Below, one piece after another: positions 18,986-29,200 of a DNA stretch of 64,000 nucleotides. This DNA comes from Flavobacterium saccharophilum. Its GTDB lineage: Bacteria > Bacteroidota > Bacteroidia > Flavobacteriales > Flavobacteriaceae. The DNA lies in NCBI RefSeq assembly GCF_900142735.1, contig NZ_FRBY01000004.1:62001-126000 (forward strand), in the 5' to 3' direction. The first letter of the stretch is position 1, and every line of letters starts with the position of its first letter. A program made the translations under genes and the position numbers. The notes under the pieces are model-generated. The model did no database searches and had not been told where the DNA came from. It saw only the letters and a list, made by a program, of their open reading frames with translations.

Positions 18986-21448
18986 ATGAAAGTATATTGG
19001 ATTGGCATAGTGCTGTTTTTTGGAGTTTCATTATCTGCACAGCAGACTTATGATTTAAAGCTTTGGTATAAAAATCCTGCCGGTGCGGTTTGGGAAAATG
19101 CTCTTCCAATAGGAAATGGTTTTCAGGGTGCTATGGTTTATGGAAACATTGAGAAAGAAATTTTTCAACTAAACGAGTCAACCGTATGGAGCGGAAGTCC
19201 GAACAGGAATGACAATCCCGATGCAAAACAAGCTTTGGGAGAAATACGAAAACTTATTTTTCAGGGAGAATATAAAAAAGCTGAAAAGCTGATAAATGAA
19301 AACATAATTACTAAAAAGTCACACGGACAGATGTTTCAGCCTGTAGGAAATTTAGAATTGAGTTTTTCAGATCAGCAGGATTTCAAAGAGTATTATCGTG
19401 AACTTGATATTGAAAAAGCTGTTGCAAAAACACGTTATAAAGTAGGTGATGTAACCTACACCCGTGAAGCATTTACATCTTTTCCGGATCGTGTTTTAGT
19501 TATAAAACTTTCTGCCGATAAACCCGGAAAAGTATCATTTACAGCAGCTTTTTCCTCGGAAAATAAAAAACAGGAAATAGCCATTAATGGCAATAATGAA
19601 CTTTTGCTATCAGGAATCACAAGTGATCATGAAGGTGTAGAAGGTAAGGTGAAATTTAATGCACTGGCCAAATTTAAAGTGAAGGGCGGAAGTATAAAAT
19701 CATCCGGAAATTCTATTAAAATTGAAGGTGCAGACTCCGTTGTCATTTATGTTTCTATTGCAACCAACTTTATTAATTATAATGATATCAGCGGCAGTGA
19801 AAAGGAACTTGCAAAATCTTTTTTGGATAAAGCATTTGATAAGAATTATGATAAAATGAAGCAAGCTCATATTGCTTATTATCAAAACTATTTTAAAAGA
19901 GTTAAACTTGATTTGGGAACAACAACGGCGTCAAAATTTCCAACGAATGAACGATTGGCAAATTTTAGAAATGTTTTAGATCCCTCTTTTGTTGCTTTGT
20001 ATTATCAATACGGACGCTATTTATTGATATCTTCTTCACAGCCCGGAGGTCAGCCGGCAAATCTTCAGGGTATCTGGAATAAAAGCATGACACCTCCATG
20101 GGATAGCAAGTATACGATCAATATCAATACAGAAATGAATTATTGGCCGGCTGAGAAAACAAACTTATCAGAAATGCATGAGCCGCTCTTAAAAATGATT
20201 CAGGAATTGGCGCAAACCGGAAAAGAAACGGCAAAAGTAATGTACGGTGCCCGTGGCTGGATGGCGCATCATAATACAGATATCTGGAGAATTAACGGTG
20301 CTGTCGACGGTGCTACCTGGGGAGTCTGGAATGCAGGCGGAGGATGGCTGAGTCAGCATTTATGGGAGCATTATTTGTATACCGGCGACAAGGCTTATCT
20401 CGAATCTGTATATGAAACGCTAAAAGGTGCTGCCGATTTTTATGCTGATTTTTTAGTAAAAGATCCGTCAAATGGCTGGTTGGTTGTAGTGCCTGGCAAT
20501 TCTCCTGAAAATGCTCCCGCAGCACATCAGGGTTCAGCAGTTACAGCTGGCTCAACGATGGACAATCAAATTGTTTTTGATGTTTTTAGTTCAGTCATAA
20601 AAGCATCAGAAATACTAGGAAAAAATAAACAATATACAGATAGTCTAAAGACATTAAGAAATATGCTTCCGCCTATGCAAATTGGCAAATACAATCAATT
20701 ACAAGAATGGCTCGACGATGTGGATGATCCTAAAGATAATCACCGTCATATTTCACATTTATACGGATTGTATCCTTCTAATCAGATTTCTGCCTACAAA
20801 ACTCCGGAACTTTTTGCAGCAGCAAAGAATACGCTGCTTCAAAGAGGCGATATATCTACAGGATGGAGCATGGGCTGGAAAGTAAATTGGTGGGCAAAAA
20901 TGCAGGACGGAAATCATGCTTACAGCTTAATTCAAAATCAATTAACGCCGCTTGGTGTAAACAATGATGGAGGCGGTACTTATAATAATCTTTTTGATGC
21001 TCATCCGCCTTTTCAAATAGATGGAAATTTTGGTTGTACATCAGGAATTACTGAAATGTTAATGCAAAGTTCAGACGATGCCATTCATTTACTTCCTGCT
21101 TTGCCGGATGCTTTAAAAAATTATGGAGAGATAACTGGTTTAAAAGCGCATGGAGGTTTTGGAATTAAGAATATGAAATGGAAAGAGGGTAAATTAATTG
21201 CAGTAAGTATCCAGTCCAATCTTGGAGGAAACCTTCGATTGAGAACTCCAAATGAGATTCTTTTAAAAGGGAATGCAAATTTCAAGATAGCTTCAGGCAC
21301 TAATTCAAATGTTTTTTATCAGGCAGACGATGTGAAAAAACCTGTTATAGCTGCTGCGTCTACTATAACACCTTTGGATATTGCTCCAAGTTATCTCTAT
21401 GATATTGAGACTGAAAAAGGAAAGATTTACAACTTTTCAATTAAATAA
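18986..21448 (+). CDS. GH95 family alpha-L-fucosidase / alpha-L-galactosidase
   Basis: 820 residues from the ATG at 18986 (MKVYWIGIVLFFGVSLSAQ gives a clean signal peptide; the open frame extends further upstream but overlaps the previous gene). GH95 hallmarks: LKLWYKNPAGAVWENALPIGNG at the N-terminus, ESTVWSGSP, NINTEMNYWPAE (the Asn pair that supports the base), WGVWNAGGGWLSQHLWEHY, and DGNFGCTSGITEML. GH95 enzymes invert alpha-1,2-fucosides; some in xylan loci remove alpha-L-galactose from complex glucuronoarabinoxylan. The operon context favours the latter, but sequence alone does not settle it. Confidence 0.9.
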   Translation: MKVYWIGIVLFFGVSLSAQQTYDLKLWYKNPAGAVWENALPIGNGFQGAMVYGNIEKEIFQLNESTVWSGSPNRNDNPDAKQALGEIRKLIFQGEYKKAEKLINENIITKKSHGQMFQPVGNLELSFSDQQDFKEYYRELDIEKAVAKTRYKVGDVTYTREAFTSFPDRVLVIKLSADKPGKVSFTAAFSSENKKQEIAINGNNELLLSGITSDHEGVEGKVKFNALAKFKVKGGSIKSSGNSIKIEGADSVVIYVSIATNFINYNDISGSEKELAKSFLDKAFDKNYDKMKQAHIAYYQNYFKRVKLDLGTTTASKFPTNERLANFRNVLDPSFVALYYQYGRYLLISSSQPGGQPANLQGIWNKSMTPPWDSKYTININTEMNYWPAEKTNLSEMHEPLLKMIQELAQTGKETAKVMYGARGWMAHHNTDIWRINGAVDGATWGVWNAGGGWLSQHLWEHYLYTGDKAYLESVYETLKGAADFYADFLVKDPSNGWLVVVPGNSPENAPAAHQGSAVTAGSTMDNQIVFDVFSSVIKASEILGKNKQYTDSLKTLRNMLPPMQIGKYNQLQEWLDDVDDPKDNHRHISHLYGLYPSNQISAYKTPELFAAAKNTLLQRGDISTGWSMGWKVNWWAKMQDGNHAYSLIQNQLTPLGVNNDGGGTYNNLFDAHPPFQIDGNFGCTSGITEMLMQSSDDAIHLLPALPDALKNYGEITGLKAHGGFGIKNMKWKEGKLIAVSIQSNLGGNLRLRTPNEILLKGNANFKIASGTNSNVFYQADDVKKPVIAAASTITPLDIAPSYLYDIETEKGKIYNFSIK

Positions 21449-21497
21449 AATAATTAAGATCAATTAAAAAGCCATACATTAATTTCAACCCAAAACC

Positions 21498-24089
21498 ATG
21501 AAAATTAATTATCTATATCTCTTAAGTTTAGTTGCTGTTTTTAGTGTAAATGCACAACAATATCGTTTTAAAGATGCATCTCTTAGTTCAAAAGAACGTG
21601 CAGAAGATTTAATTTCAAGACTAACCCTTGAAGAAAAGGCAGCGTTAATGTGTGACCAAAGTGATCCGATACCGAGACTTGGAATTAAAAAATTTAATTG
21701 GTGGAGTGAAGCCTTACACGGGTACGCCAATAACGATAATGTGACTGTTTTTCCGGAACCTATAGGTATGGCGGCCTCTTTTGACGATCAGTTTGTGTAT
21801 ACTGTTTTTAATGCTGTTTCTGATGAAGCCCGTGCCAAATACAATCAATGGATTCAGAATGGTAATGAAAACAAACGCTTTTTGAGTCTTTCAGTCTGGA
21901 CACCTAATGTTAATATTTTTAGAGATCCACGTTGGGGCAGAGGGCAGGAAACGTATGGAGAAGATCCTTATTTAACATCGCGAATGGGAATATCCGTTGT
22001 TAAAGGATTGCAAGGCCCGGCAGATGCTAAATACCGTAAACTTTTAGCCTGTGCTAAACATTTTGCCGTTCATTCAGGCCCGGAATGGAGCCGACATGAA
22101 TTGAATTTAAATAATGTAGACCCTCGTGAACTTTACGAAACCTATTTGCCGGCTTTTAAAGCGTTAGTCCAGGATGCCGATGTACGTCAGGTAATGTGTG
22201 CTTATCAGCGTTTGGATGACGAACCTTGCTGCAGTAATACACGTTTACTACAACGTATTTTACGTGATGAGTGGGGTTATAAATACATGGTAGTTTCAGA
22301 TTGTGGAGCTGTTACTGATTTTTACACGACGCATAAAGTTTCGTCAGATGCAACACACGCCGCCTCAAAAGCCGTACTTGCCGGAACCGATGTAGAATGT
22401 GTTTGGGAAAAGTATCCTTTTAAAAATTTACCCGAAGCGGTCGAGAAAGATTTAATTAAAGAAGCTGATATTAATAAAAGCCTGCTTCGTGTTTTAATTG
22501 GCCGTTTTGATTTAGGCGAAATGGATGAGGATGCCATTGTGCCGTGGGCTCAAATTCCGGCATCTGTGCTTAACAGTAAAGAACACCAACAATTAGCGCT
22601 TGAAATGGCGCAAAAGTCAATGACACTTTTGCAGAATAAAAACAACATTTTGCCTTTAAATAAAACAAATACAGTTGCAGTTATAGGCCCAAATGCTGAT
22701 AATGAACCAATGTTATGGGGAAATTATAATGGAACACCGGTAAAAACAATTACTATTAAAAGCGGCATAGAATCAAAAGTTACGGTAAACAAAATCGTAT
22801 ATGATAAAGCCTGTGATTTAGTGGAGGATAAAGTAAATGAAACTTATTTTGACCAGCTTTCATTTGAAGGAAAAAAAGGAATGAAAGCCACCTATTGGAA
22901 TAATCCAAACAGAGAGGGAAATAGTGTGGCAACGCAGCAAATTTTAAATCCCATAAAAATGACCACTGCCGGTCAGCACGAATTTGCTTCGGGAGTTAAA
23001 TTAGAAGGGTTTTCAGCCAAATATGAAACAGAATTTTCAGCTAAAGCAAATGATACTTTGGTCTTTAAGACGGGAGCGACCGGAGCTTTTGAATTACTGG
23101 TTGATGGAAAATCAATAGCAAAATATACCAACTGGCGTACGCTTCCTGGTAAAATTGCATTTCCAGTTGAAGCCGGAAAAAAATATAAAATCGAAATTTT
23201 GTATGCCCAGTCAAACAACTGGCAGGCCAATCTTGAATTCGATTTTGGAAAAGAACATGATATTGATTTTGCAGGATTAATTCAAAAATTAAAAGGTATC
23301 GATACTGTAATTTTTGTTGGCGGACTTTCAACTTTGCTTGAAGGGGAAGAAATGCCGGTTTCGTATCCCGGTTTTAAAGGGGGCGATCGTACTAATATTG
23401 AGCTTCCGGCCGTTCAAAGAAAATGTTTGCAAGAGCTTAAAGCTGCCGGTAAAAAAGTAGTTTTTGTAAATTGTTCCGGTTCTGCAATTGCCTTAACGCC
23501 GGAAACAGCCAGTTGTGATGCCATTTTACAAGCATGGTATCCAGGAGAATCCGGAGGTCAGGCTGTCGCCGATGTTCTTTTTGGAGATTATAATCCTTCA
23601 GGAAAATTGCCGGTTTCCTTTTATAAAAACTCAGATAAATTAGCTGACTTTGAAGATTATTCAATGAAAGGTCGTACGTACAGATATACAACAGATGTTT
23701 TGTTTCCGTTTGGTTTTGGTTTAAGCTATTCTAAATTCAATATTAGTTCAGCAAATCTGAATAAGTCAAAAATAAAATCAAATGAAAATGCGCAATTAAA
23801 CTTTTCAATAAAAAACAGCAGTAAACGAGACGGAACAGAGATTGTTCAGGTGTATGTTCACAAAGTAAACGATACAGATGGTCCTTTAAAAACATTAAAA
23901 GCTTTTAAACGAATCGATTTAAAAGCTGGTGCGAGTCAAAATGTGGCGATCGATTTACCGGCCTCTTCATTTGAATTTTATGATTCAAAAACAAGAGCAA
24001 TGAATGTAACCTCAGGTGAATATGAAGTTTATTATGGTACAAGTTCAGATGCTAAAGATTTAAAAATGATTAAAGTAGCAATTCAGTAA
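21498..24089 (+). CDS. GH3 family beta-xylosidase-type enzyme with PA14 insertion
   Basis: An 863-residue secreted GH3. Order: signal peptide (1-19), TIM barrel (about 30-370) with nucleophile D268 in VVSDCGAV, alpha/beta sandwich split by a PA14 domain (about 460-590, KGMKATYWNNPN..GAFELLVDGKSIAKYTNW), then a C-terminal fibronectin-III-like domain. Motifs NVNIFRDPRWGRGQETYGEDP and KHFAVHSGPEWSRHELN are characteristic of the xylosidase/arabinosidase branch of GH3. It should release xylose from non-reducing ends of xylo-oligosaccharides. It lies 49 bp after GH95 in operon A. Confidence 0.9.
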   Translation: MKINYLYLLSLVAVFSVNAQQYRFKDASLSSKERAEDLISRLTLEEKAALMCDQSDPIPRLGIKKFNWWSEALHGYANNDNVTVFPEPIGMAASFDDQFVYTVFNAVSDEARAKYNQWIQNGNENKRFLSLSVWTPNVNIFRDPRWGRGQETYGEDPYLTSRMGISVVKGLQGPADAKYRKLLACAKHFAVHSGPEWSRHELNLNNVDPRELYETYLPAFKALVQDADVRQVMCAYQRLDDEPCCSNTRLLQRILRDEWGYKYMVVSDCGAVTDFYTTHKVSSDATHAASKAVLAGTDVECVWEKYPFKNLPEAVEKDLIKEADINKSLLRVLIGRFDLGEMDEDAIVPWAQIPASVLNSKEHQQLALEMAQKSMTLLQNKNNILPLNKTNTVAVIGPNADNEPMLWGNYNGTPVKTITIKSGIESKVTVNKIVYDKACDLVEDKVNETYFDQLSFEGKKGMKATYWNNPNREGNSVATQQILNPIKMTTAGQHEFASGVKLEGFSAKYETEFSAKANDTLVFKTGATGAFELLVDGKSIAKYTNWRTLPGKIAFPVEAGKKYKIEILYAQSNNWQANLEFDFGKEHDIDFAGLIQKLKGIDTVIFVGGLSTLLEGEEMPVSYPGFKGGDRTNIELPAVQRKCLQELKAAGKKVVFVNCSGSAIALTPETASCDAILQAWYPGESGGQAVADVLFGDYNPSGKLPVSFYKNSDKLADFEDYSMKGRTYRYTTDVLFPFGFGLSYSKFNISSANLNKSKIKSNENAQLNFSIKNSSKRDGTEIVQVYVHKVNDTDGPLKTLKAFKRIDLKAGASQNVAIDLPASSFEFYDSKTRAMNVTSGEYEVYYGTSSDAKDLKMIKVAIQ

Positions 24090-24125
24090 ATTAGCTATTC
24101 TATTGCAAACAAAAATAAATACACT

Positions 24126-26069
24126 ATGAGTTTTAAATATATTCTATGTTTATGTCTATGCGGTTTTTTCAAATTAAATGCACAATCTGTTGTAAAGAGT
24201 CCTGATGGAAAACTTAAAGTTTCTCTTTCTGTCTCTAATGGATTGCCTTTGTATAGTATTACATACAATGAAAAAACGTTCTTAGAAAATTCTCCACTGG
24301 GTTTGAAAACCAGTGTTGGTGATTTTTCAACAGAATTAGTTTTAAATACAGATGTAAATCAGAATAAAATTGATGAAACATATGAGCTGCCTAATATTAA
24401 GCAACACAATGTACATTATGAGGCTAATGAAGCCGTATTTTCTTTAACTAAAGAAAATAAACCGGCAATTGATATAATATTTCGAGTAAGCAATAACAAC
24501 GTAGCTTTTAAATATAAAATATATCCGCAAAAGGATATCCTTTCTTGTATTGTAAAGGAAGAAGTGTCTGGTTTTATACTACCGGAAGGAACTACAACTT
24601 TTCTTTGTCCACAAAGTAAACCAATGACAGGGTATGCCAGAAGCGCCCCAAGTTATGAAACTTCGTATGCTTTAGATGACATTATGGGCAAAAACGGCAT
24701 TGGAGAAGGTTATACATTTCCATGTCTTTTTAAAGTAAAAAATAATGGCTGGGTTTTAATTTCTGAGACTGGGGTTGACGGCAATTATTGCGGTAGCCGA
24801 TTAATTGGCCACGATAACGGATTATATACTATCGGTTTTCCAATGACGGGAGAAAATAACGGTAATGGAACTACAGCACCAGGAATTTCGCTTACTGGTG
24901 AAACTCCCTGGAGAACTATTACTGTTGGAGAAACCCTTGCCCCAATTGTAGAAACTACGATTCCTTTTGATTTGGTTAAACCAAAATATAAAGCCTCAAA
25001 AGAATATAAATATACTAAAGGTTCCTGGAGCTGGATCATAAAAATGGATGGTAATACCACTTTTCCAGTACAAAAACAATACATAGATTTTAGTGCTGCA
25101 ATGGGATATGAAACCATCTTAATTGATGCGCTTTGGGATACTCAGATAGGAAAAGATAAAATTGCTGAACTGGCAGAATATGGAGCAGGAAAAGGCGTTG
25201 GTTTGTATTTGTGGTATAACTCGAATGGCTATTGGAATGATGCACCTCAAAGTCCCAGAGGAATGATGGATAATTCAATTATTCGCCGTAAGGAAATGGC
25301 CTGGATGAAAAGCATAGGAGTAAAAGGAATTAAAGTTGATTTTTTTGGAGGCGACAAACAAGTCACCATGAAATTATATGAAGATATCCTGACAGATGCC
25401 AATGATTTTGGCTTAATGGTTATTTTTCACGGTTGTACCTTACCAAGAGGCTGGGAGCGAATGTATCCAAATTATGCCGCCAGCGAGGCTGTATTAGCGA
25501 GCGAGAATCTGCATTTTGGGCAGGCAAGCTGTGATAATGAAGCGACAAATGCTTCGATACATACTTTTATTCGAAATACGGTGGGAAGTATGGATTTTGG
25601 TGGAAGTGCCTTAAATGAATTTTACAATAGTGACAATATTCCCAAAAAAGGTTCCAAACGAATGACTTCTGATGTATTTGCTTTAGCGACAGCAGTGCTT
25701 TTTCAAAGTGGTGTTCAGCATTTTGCATTGGCACCAAACAATTTAACCGATGCTCCGGTTTGGGCGATCGATTTCATGAAAGAAGTTCCGACAACCTGGG
25801 ATGAAGTTCTTTTTTTAGAAGGGTACCCGGGTAAATATGTAGTTTTTGCACGCCGAAAAGGAACTAATTGGTATATAGCAGGTATTAATGCCCAAAAGGA
25901 AACGCTGAAAATTAAACTAAAACTGTCAATGATGACTTCCGGTACAACAGTAAAGCACTATTTTGATGATGAAAATTTAAGTGGGAAATTAAAAATAGTA
26001 AAGCTTAAAAATAATAATGAGTTGGAAATAAAAATTCCAAGTAATGGAGGAGTACTGTTAGTAAATTAG
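24126..26069 (+). CDS. GH97 family glycosidase, retaining (alpha-galactosidase-type)
   Basis: A 647-residue secreted GH97: signal peptide to about residue 19, N-terminal beta-sandwich (SPDGKLKVSLSVSNG..), central TIM barrel, and C-terminal sandwich. GIKVDFFGGD places an Asp (D405) where retaining GH97 alpha-galactosidases have their nucleophile; the inverting SusB-type alpha-glucosidases lack it. It therefore probably removes alpha-linked galactose (or a similar sugar) from side chains. Last gene of operon A, 36 bp after GH3; the HTCS gene follows after 204 bp. Confidence 0.85.
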   Translation: MSFKYILCLCLCGFFKLNAQSVVKSPDGKLKVSLSVSNGLPLYSITYNEKTFLENSPLGLKTSVGDFSTELVLNTDVNQNKIDETYELPNIKQHNVHYEANEAVFSLTKENKPAIDIIFRVSNNNVAFKYKIYPQKDILSCIVKEEVSGFILPEGTTTFLCPQSKPMTGYARSAPSYETSYALDDIMGKNGIGEGYTFPCLFKVKNNGWVLISETGVDGNYCGSRLIGHDNGLYTIGFPMTGENNGNGTTAPGISLTGETPWRTITVGETLAPIVETTIPFDLVKPKYKASKEYKYTKGSWSWIIKMDGNTTFPVQKQYIDFSAAMGYETILIDALWDTQIGKDKIAELAEYGAGKGVGLYLWYNSNGYWNDAPQSPRGMMDNSIIRRKEMAWMKSIGVKGIKVDFFGGDKQVTMKLYEDILTDANDFGLMVIFHGCTLPRGWERMYPNYAASEAVLASENLHFGQASCDNEATNASIHTFIRNTVGSMDFGGSALNEFYNSDNIPKKGSKRMTSDVFALATAVLFQSGVQHFALAPNNLTDAPVWAIDFMKEVPTTWDEVLFLEGYPGKYVVFARRKGTNWYIAGINAQKETLKIKLKLSMMTSGTTVKHYFDDENLSGKLKIVKLKNNNELEIKIPSNGGVLLVN

Positions 26070-26273
26070 TCAACACATTTTTAATACCAATTGAAAAATA
26101 GTAGCGCAAACAGAAACGGGAATCAGCCAATTTTAATTTTTCTTTTTGTTAAATTATAAAAGTTTTTAATAAAAATTTAGGCAAAAAAAAACATAATATA
26201 TTTAATTGAGAAACAAATATTTGATTTTCGATAAAATAGTATATATTTATTTCAAATTACTAACCATTTTATA

Positions 26274-29200
26274 ATGTCCAAAGAAAATTGTTTTAGAGTC
26301 ATTTTATTTTTTCTGATAAATAACTTGTTTTCTCAAAATACATTTGAAAACTATCAATTTCGTTTAGTAAATAAAGAGTCATCAAAAAGTGGCATTTATA
26401 CTATTGCACAGGATCAATTTGGGATCATGTGGATGGGAACAAATGGTGCTGGTCTGTATAAATTTGATGGAGTAAATTATGTTGCGTATGAGCAAAACTC
26501 CAACGTTAAAAATTCGATCAATAGCAATCTTATTTATGTAACTTATGTCGATGTTCGCAACCGGTTGTGGGTTGGTACTGATGAAGGATTATGTCTTTAT
26601 AATCGGGATTTAAATAGTTTTGAAAGTATTGATATTCAAAAAAAAGTAAATAAAGAAACTGTGATTTCTGTTAAAAGCATTATTGAAGACAATAATGGGA
26701 ATCTTTTTTTGGGAACTTTTAACGGTGGTTTGCTAAAATTAAATATTAAAACACGGGCAGTTACTTCTATTAAATTAGATGTTCCGAATCACTCAAATTT
26801 CCTGATTAATAGTCTGGTAAAGGATAAAAAAGGAGTGATTTATCTGGGAACTAATTTTGGTTTAAAAGTATTTGATCAGGTAAAAAATGAGGTTAAAAAA
26901 GTAATAGCCAATAACGACGGTCAAATTTTATCCGGAAATATAGTATCTATGTTTTTGGATAACAGGGAAAACTTGTGGATTGGCAATGGTTATAAAGGAC
27001 TGGTTAAAGTAAATCTTACTTCTAAGCAGGCTTTTTCTTATCCCATTACCAAAAAAAGAATTATGTCAATATTGGCAACAGATTCTAAAACGATTCTTTG
27101 TGCAACAGAAAATGATGGATTAATTATTGTAAACGATCAGGGTGTCGTTCAGGAAAAATATGTAAACAGCAAATTTAATGTACGTAGTTTAAGTTCAAAT
27201 TCGGTTTGGTCTTTATTTCTTGATAAAGAGCGTAGAATTTGGCTGGGTTATTATAACAAAGGATTAGGTGTTTTTGATAAAATAAACAGCAAGGTAAATA
27301 TTATCGAAAGTTTACCCGGAAACCCGCAATCCCTACAAACTAATTGTGTTACCGGTATTGCAAAAGATCACGAAGGGCAGTTATGGATTTCTATGGAAGG
27401 CGGCGGAGTAGATGTATATAGTCCAGTAACTAAAAAGTTTAAACATATTAATAAATCTGACGCTAGCTTTTACTCTGGATTAACAAATGATAATATCACA
27501 AAAGTATTTATTGATAAAAAAGACAACATTTGGTTGGCCAGTTGGAATGAAGGGGTTTTTCTTTTAAAGAAAGGCAGCAGGAATTTTATAAATTACAATA
27601 CAAAAAATACTCCTAATCTGGCCTCAGATAATATTATGAGTATTGCTGAAGATTCAAGAGGTGTAATTTGGATCGGAACCTTTGCAAAGGGTTTACATTA
27701 TTACACTCCTTCAGATGGACAATTTCATTATTGTAATTCCAAACCATTTTATAATGTAATGAGTCGCGATATCAGAAGTGTGATGGTTGATTCTGATGAT
27801 GCAGTTTGGGTAGGGTCAACAACGGGTTTGTATAAAGTTACTACAAAAGATTTCGTTACTTTTTCAGTGGTTTCTTTTCGTGATAAAATGTCTGAAAAGC
27901 TCAAAAACCATAAAAGTACACATACGATTAATACGTTATATGAGGCTAAAAATAAAGAAATTTGGATTGGTACCGACGGCGCTGGTTTATTTAGTTACAA
28001 TAAAAAAACAGATAGTCTAAAATGGTTTATAAATTTCAAAGGTCTTCATGAAAAGTCAATTTCATCTATTGTAGAATCTAATGATGGAGGTATTTGGTTA
28101 AGTGGAAAAAAAGGAATTACAAGACTGGATTTAAAAAACGGGACTACTTTCAATTACTCTATTTATGACGGTTTATTAGGAAATGACTTTAATAACAATT
28201 CTGTTCTGAAAGATGAAAAAGGAGTATTGTATTTTGGTGGTTATGAAGGCTTAAATTACTTTAATCCAACGAATTTGGTAAGAAGTAAAAAGCAGCTTCC
28301 CATTTATTTTACTGATCTAAAACTTTTTAACAAATCAGTTGGACCACTAGAAAAAAACTCACCATTAGTAAAAGTAATATCCCAAACAAAAAAAATAATT
28401 CTGAGACATGATCAGTCTGTATTTACCATTGATTTTATTGCTGTAAATTATTCCTTTCCTGCCAGAAATGAATTTGCATACTATTTAGAAGGTTTTGAAG
28501 ATTCATGGAATTATGTTGGCAATAAACGCTCGGCAACTTATACAAACTTAGCACCGGGTAACTATATTTTTAAAGTTAAGGCAGCAGAAAAAAACGGGGT
28601 TTGGAGTCATAAACTACTAGAATTAAAAATTGAAATCTTGCCACCATGGTGGAAAACATCTTTTGCTTATTTATTCTATACGTTATTGGTATTGGCAGCT
28701 ATTTATTTTTCCAATCAATATTATCAGAATCGTTTTAAAGAAAAGCAAATAATAGAGTTTGAAAAGACAAAAGCGGTTCAAATTGAAAAATTAAATAATA
28801 AAAAACTACAATTCTTTACCAATATCTCGCATGAGTTTAGAACACCACTGACTTTAATCTTAAATCCCTTAGGAGATATTCTGAGGAATTATAGCTCAGA
28901 TTTACCAGACAATGTGTTGAAAAAATTGCAGACAATTCAAAAAAGTTCGGACAGACTTTCAAGATTAATCAATGAGTTAATGGATTTTAATCAATTGCAG
29001 TTTAATAAAATGACATTGCAATTACAACTGATTGAAGTAGTAAGTTTTACAAGAGAAATTGTCAGTTATTTTGAAGAGGAAGCATTGAGTCGTGGCATTC
29101 AGTTGCAATTTGAATCTAATAAAACGGCTTTAAAAGATTGGATCGATCCAAAAATGTTCGAAAAAATTATTTTTAATGTGATTTCAAATGCTTTCAAGGT

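Noticed and set aside
24785..25117. 110-codon minus-strand frame within GH97
   Set aside because: Shadow of a strongly supported gene on the other strand, without recognisable domain or start context. The same applies to the 117-codon frame at 60046-60399 and the 99-codon frame at 11744-12043.
26558..26569. CAACCGGTTGTG inside the HTCS gene, same as the operon A/B palindrome
   Set aside because: It encodes R-N-R-L-W of a conserved propeller motif and lacks the -7 element and flanks seen in the two promoters, so it is most likely coincidence.
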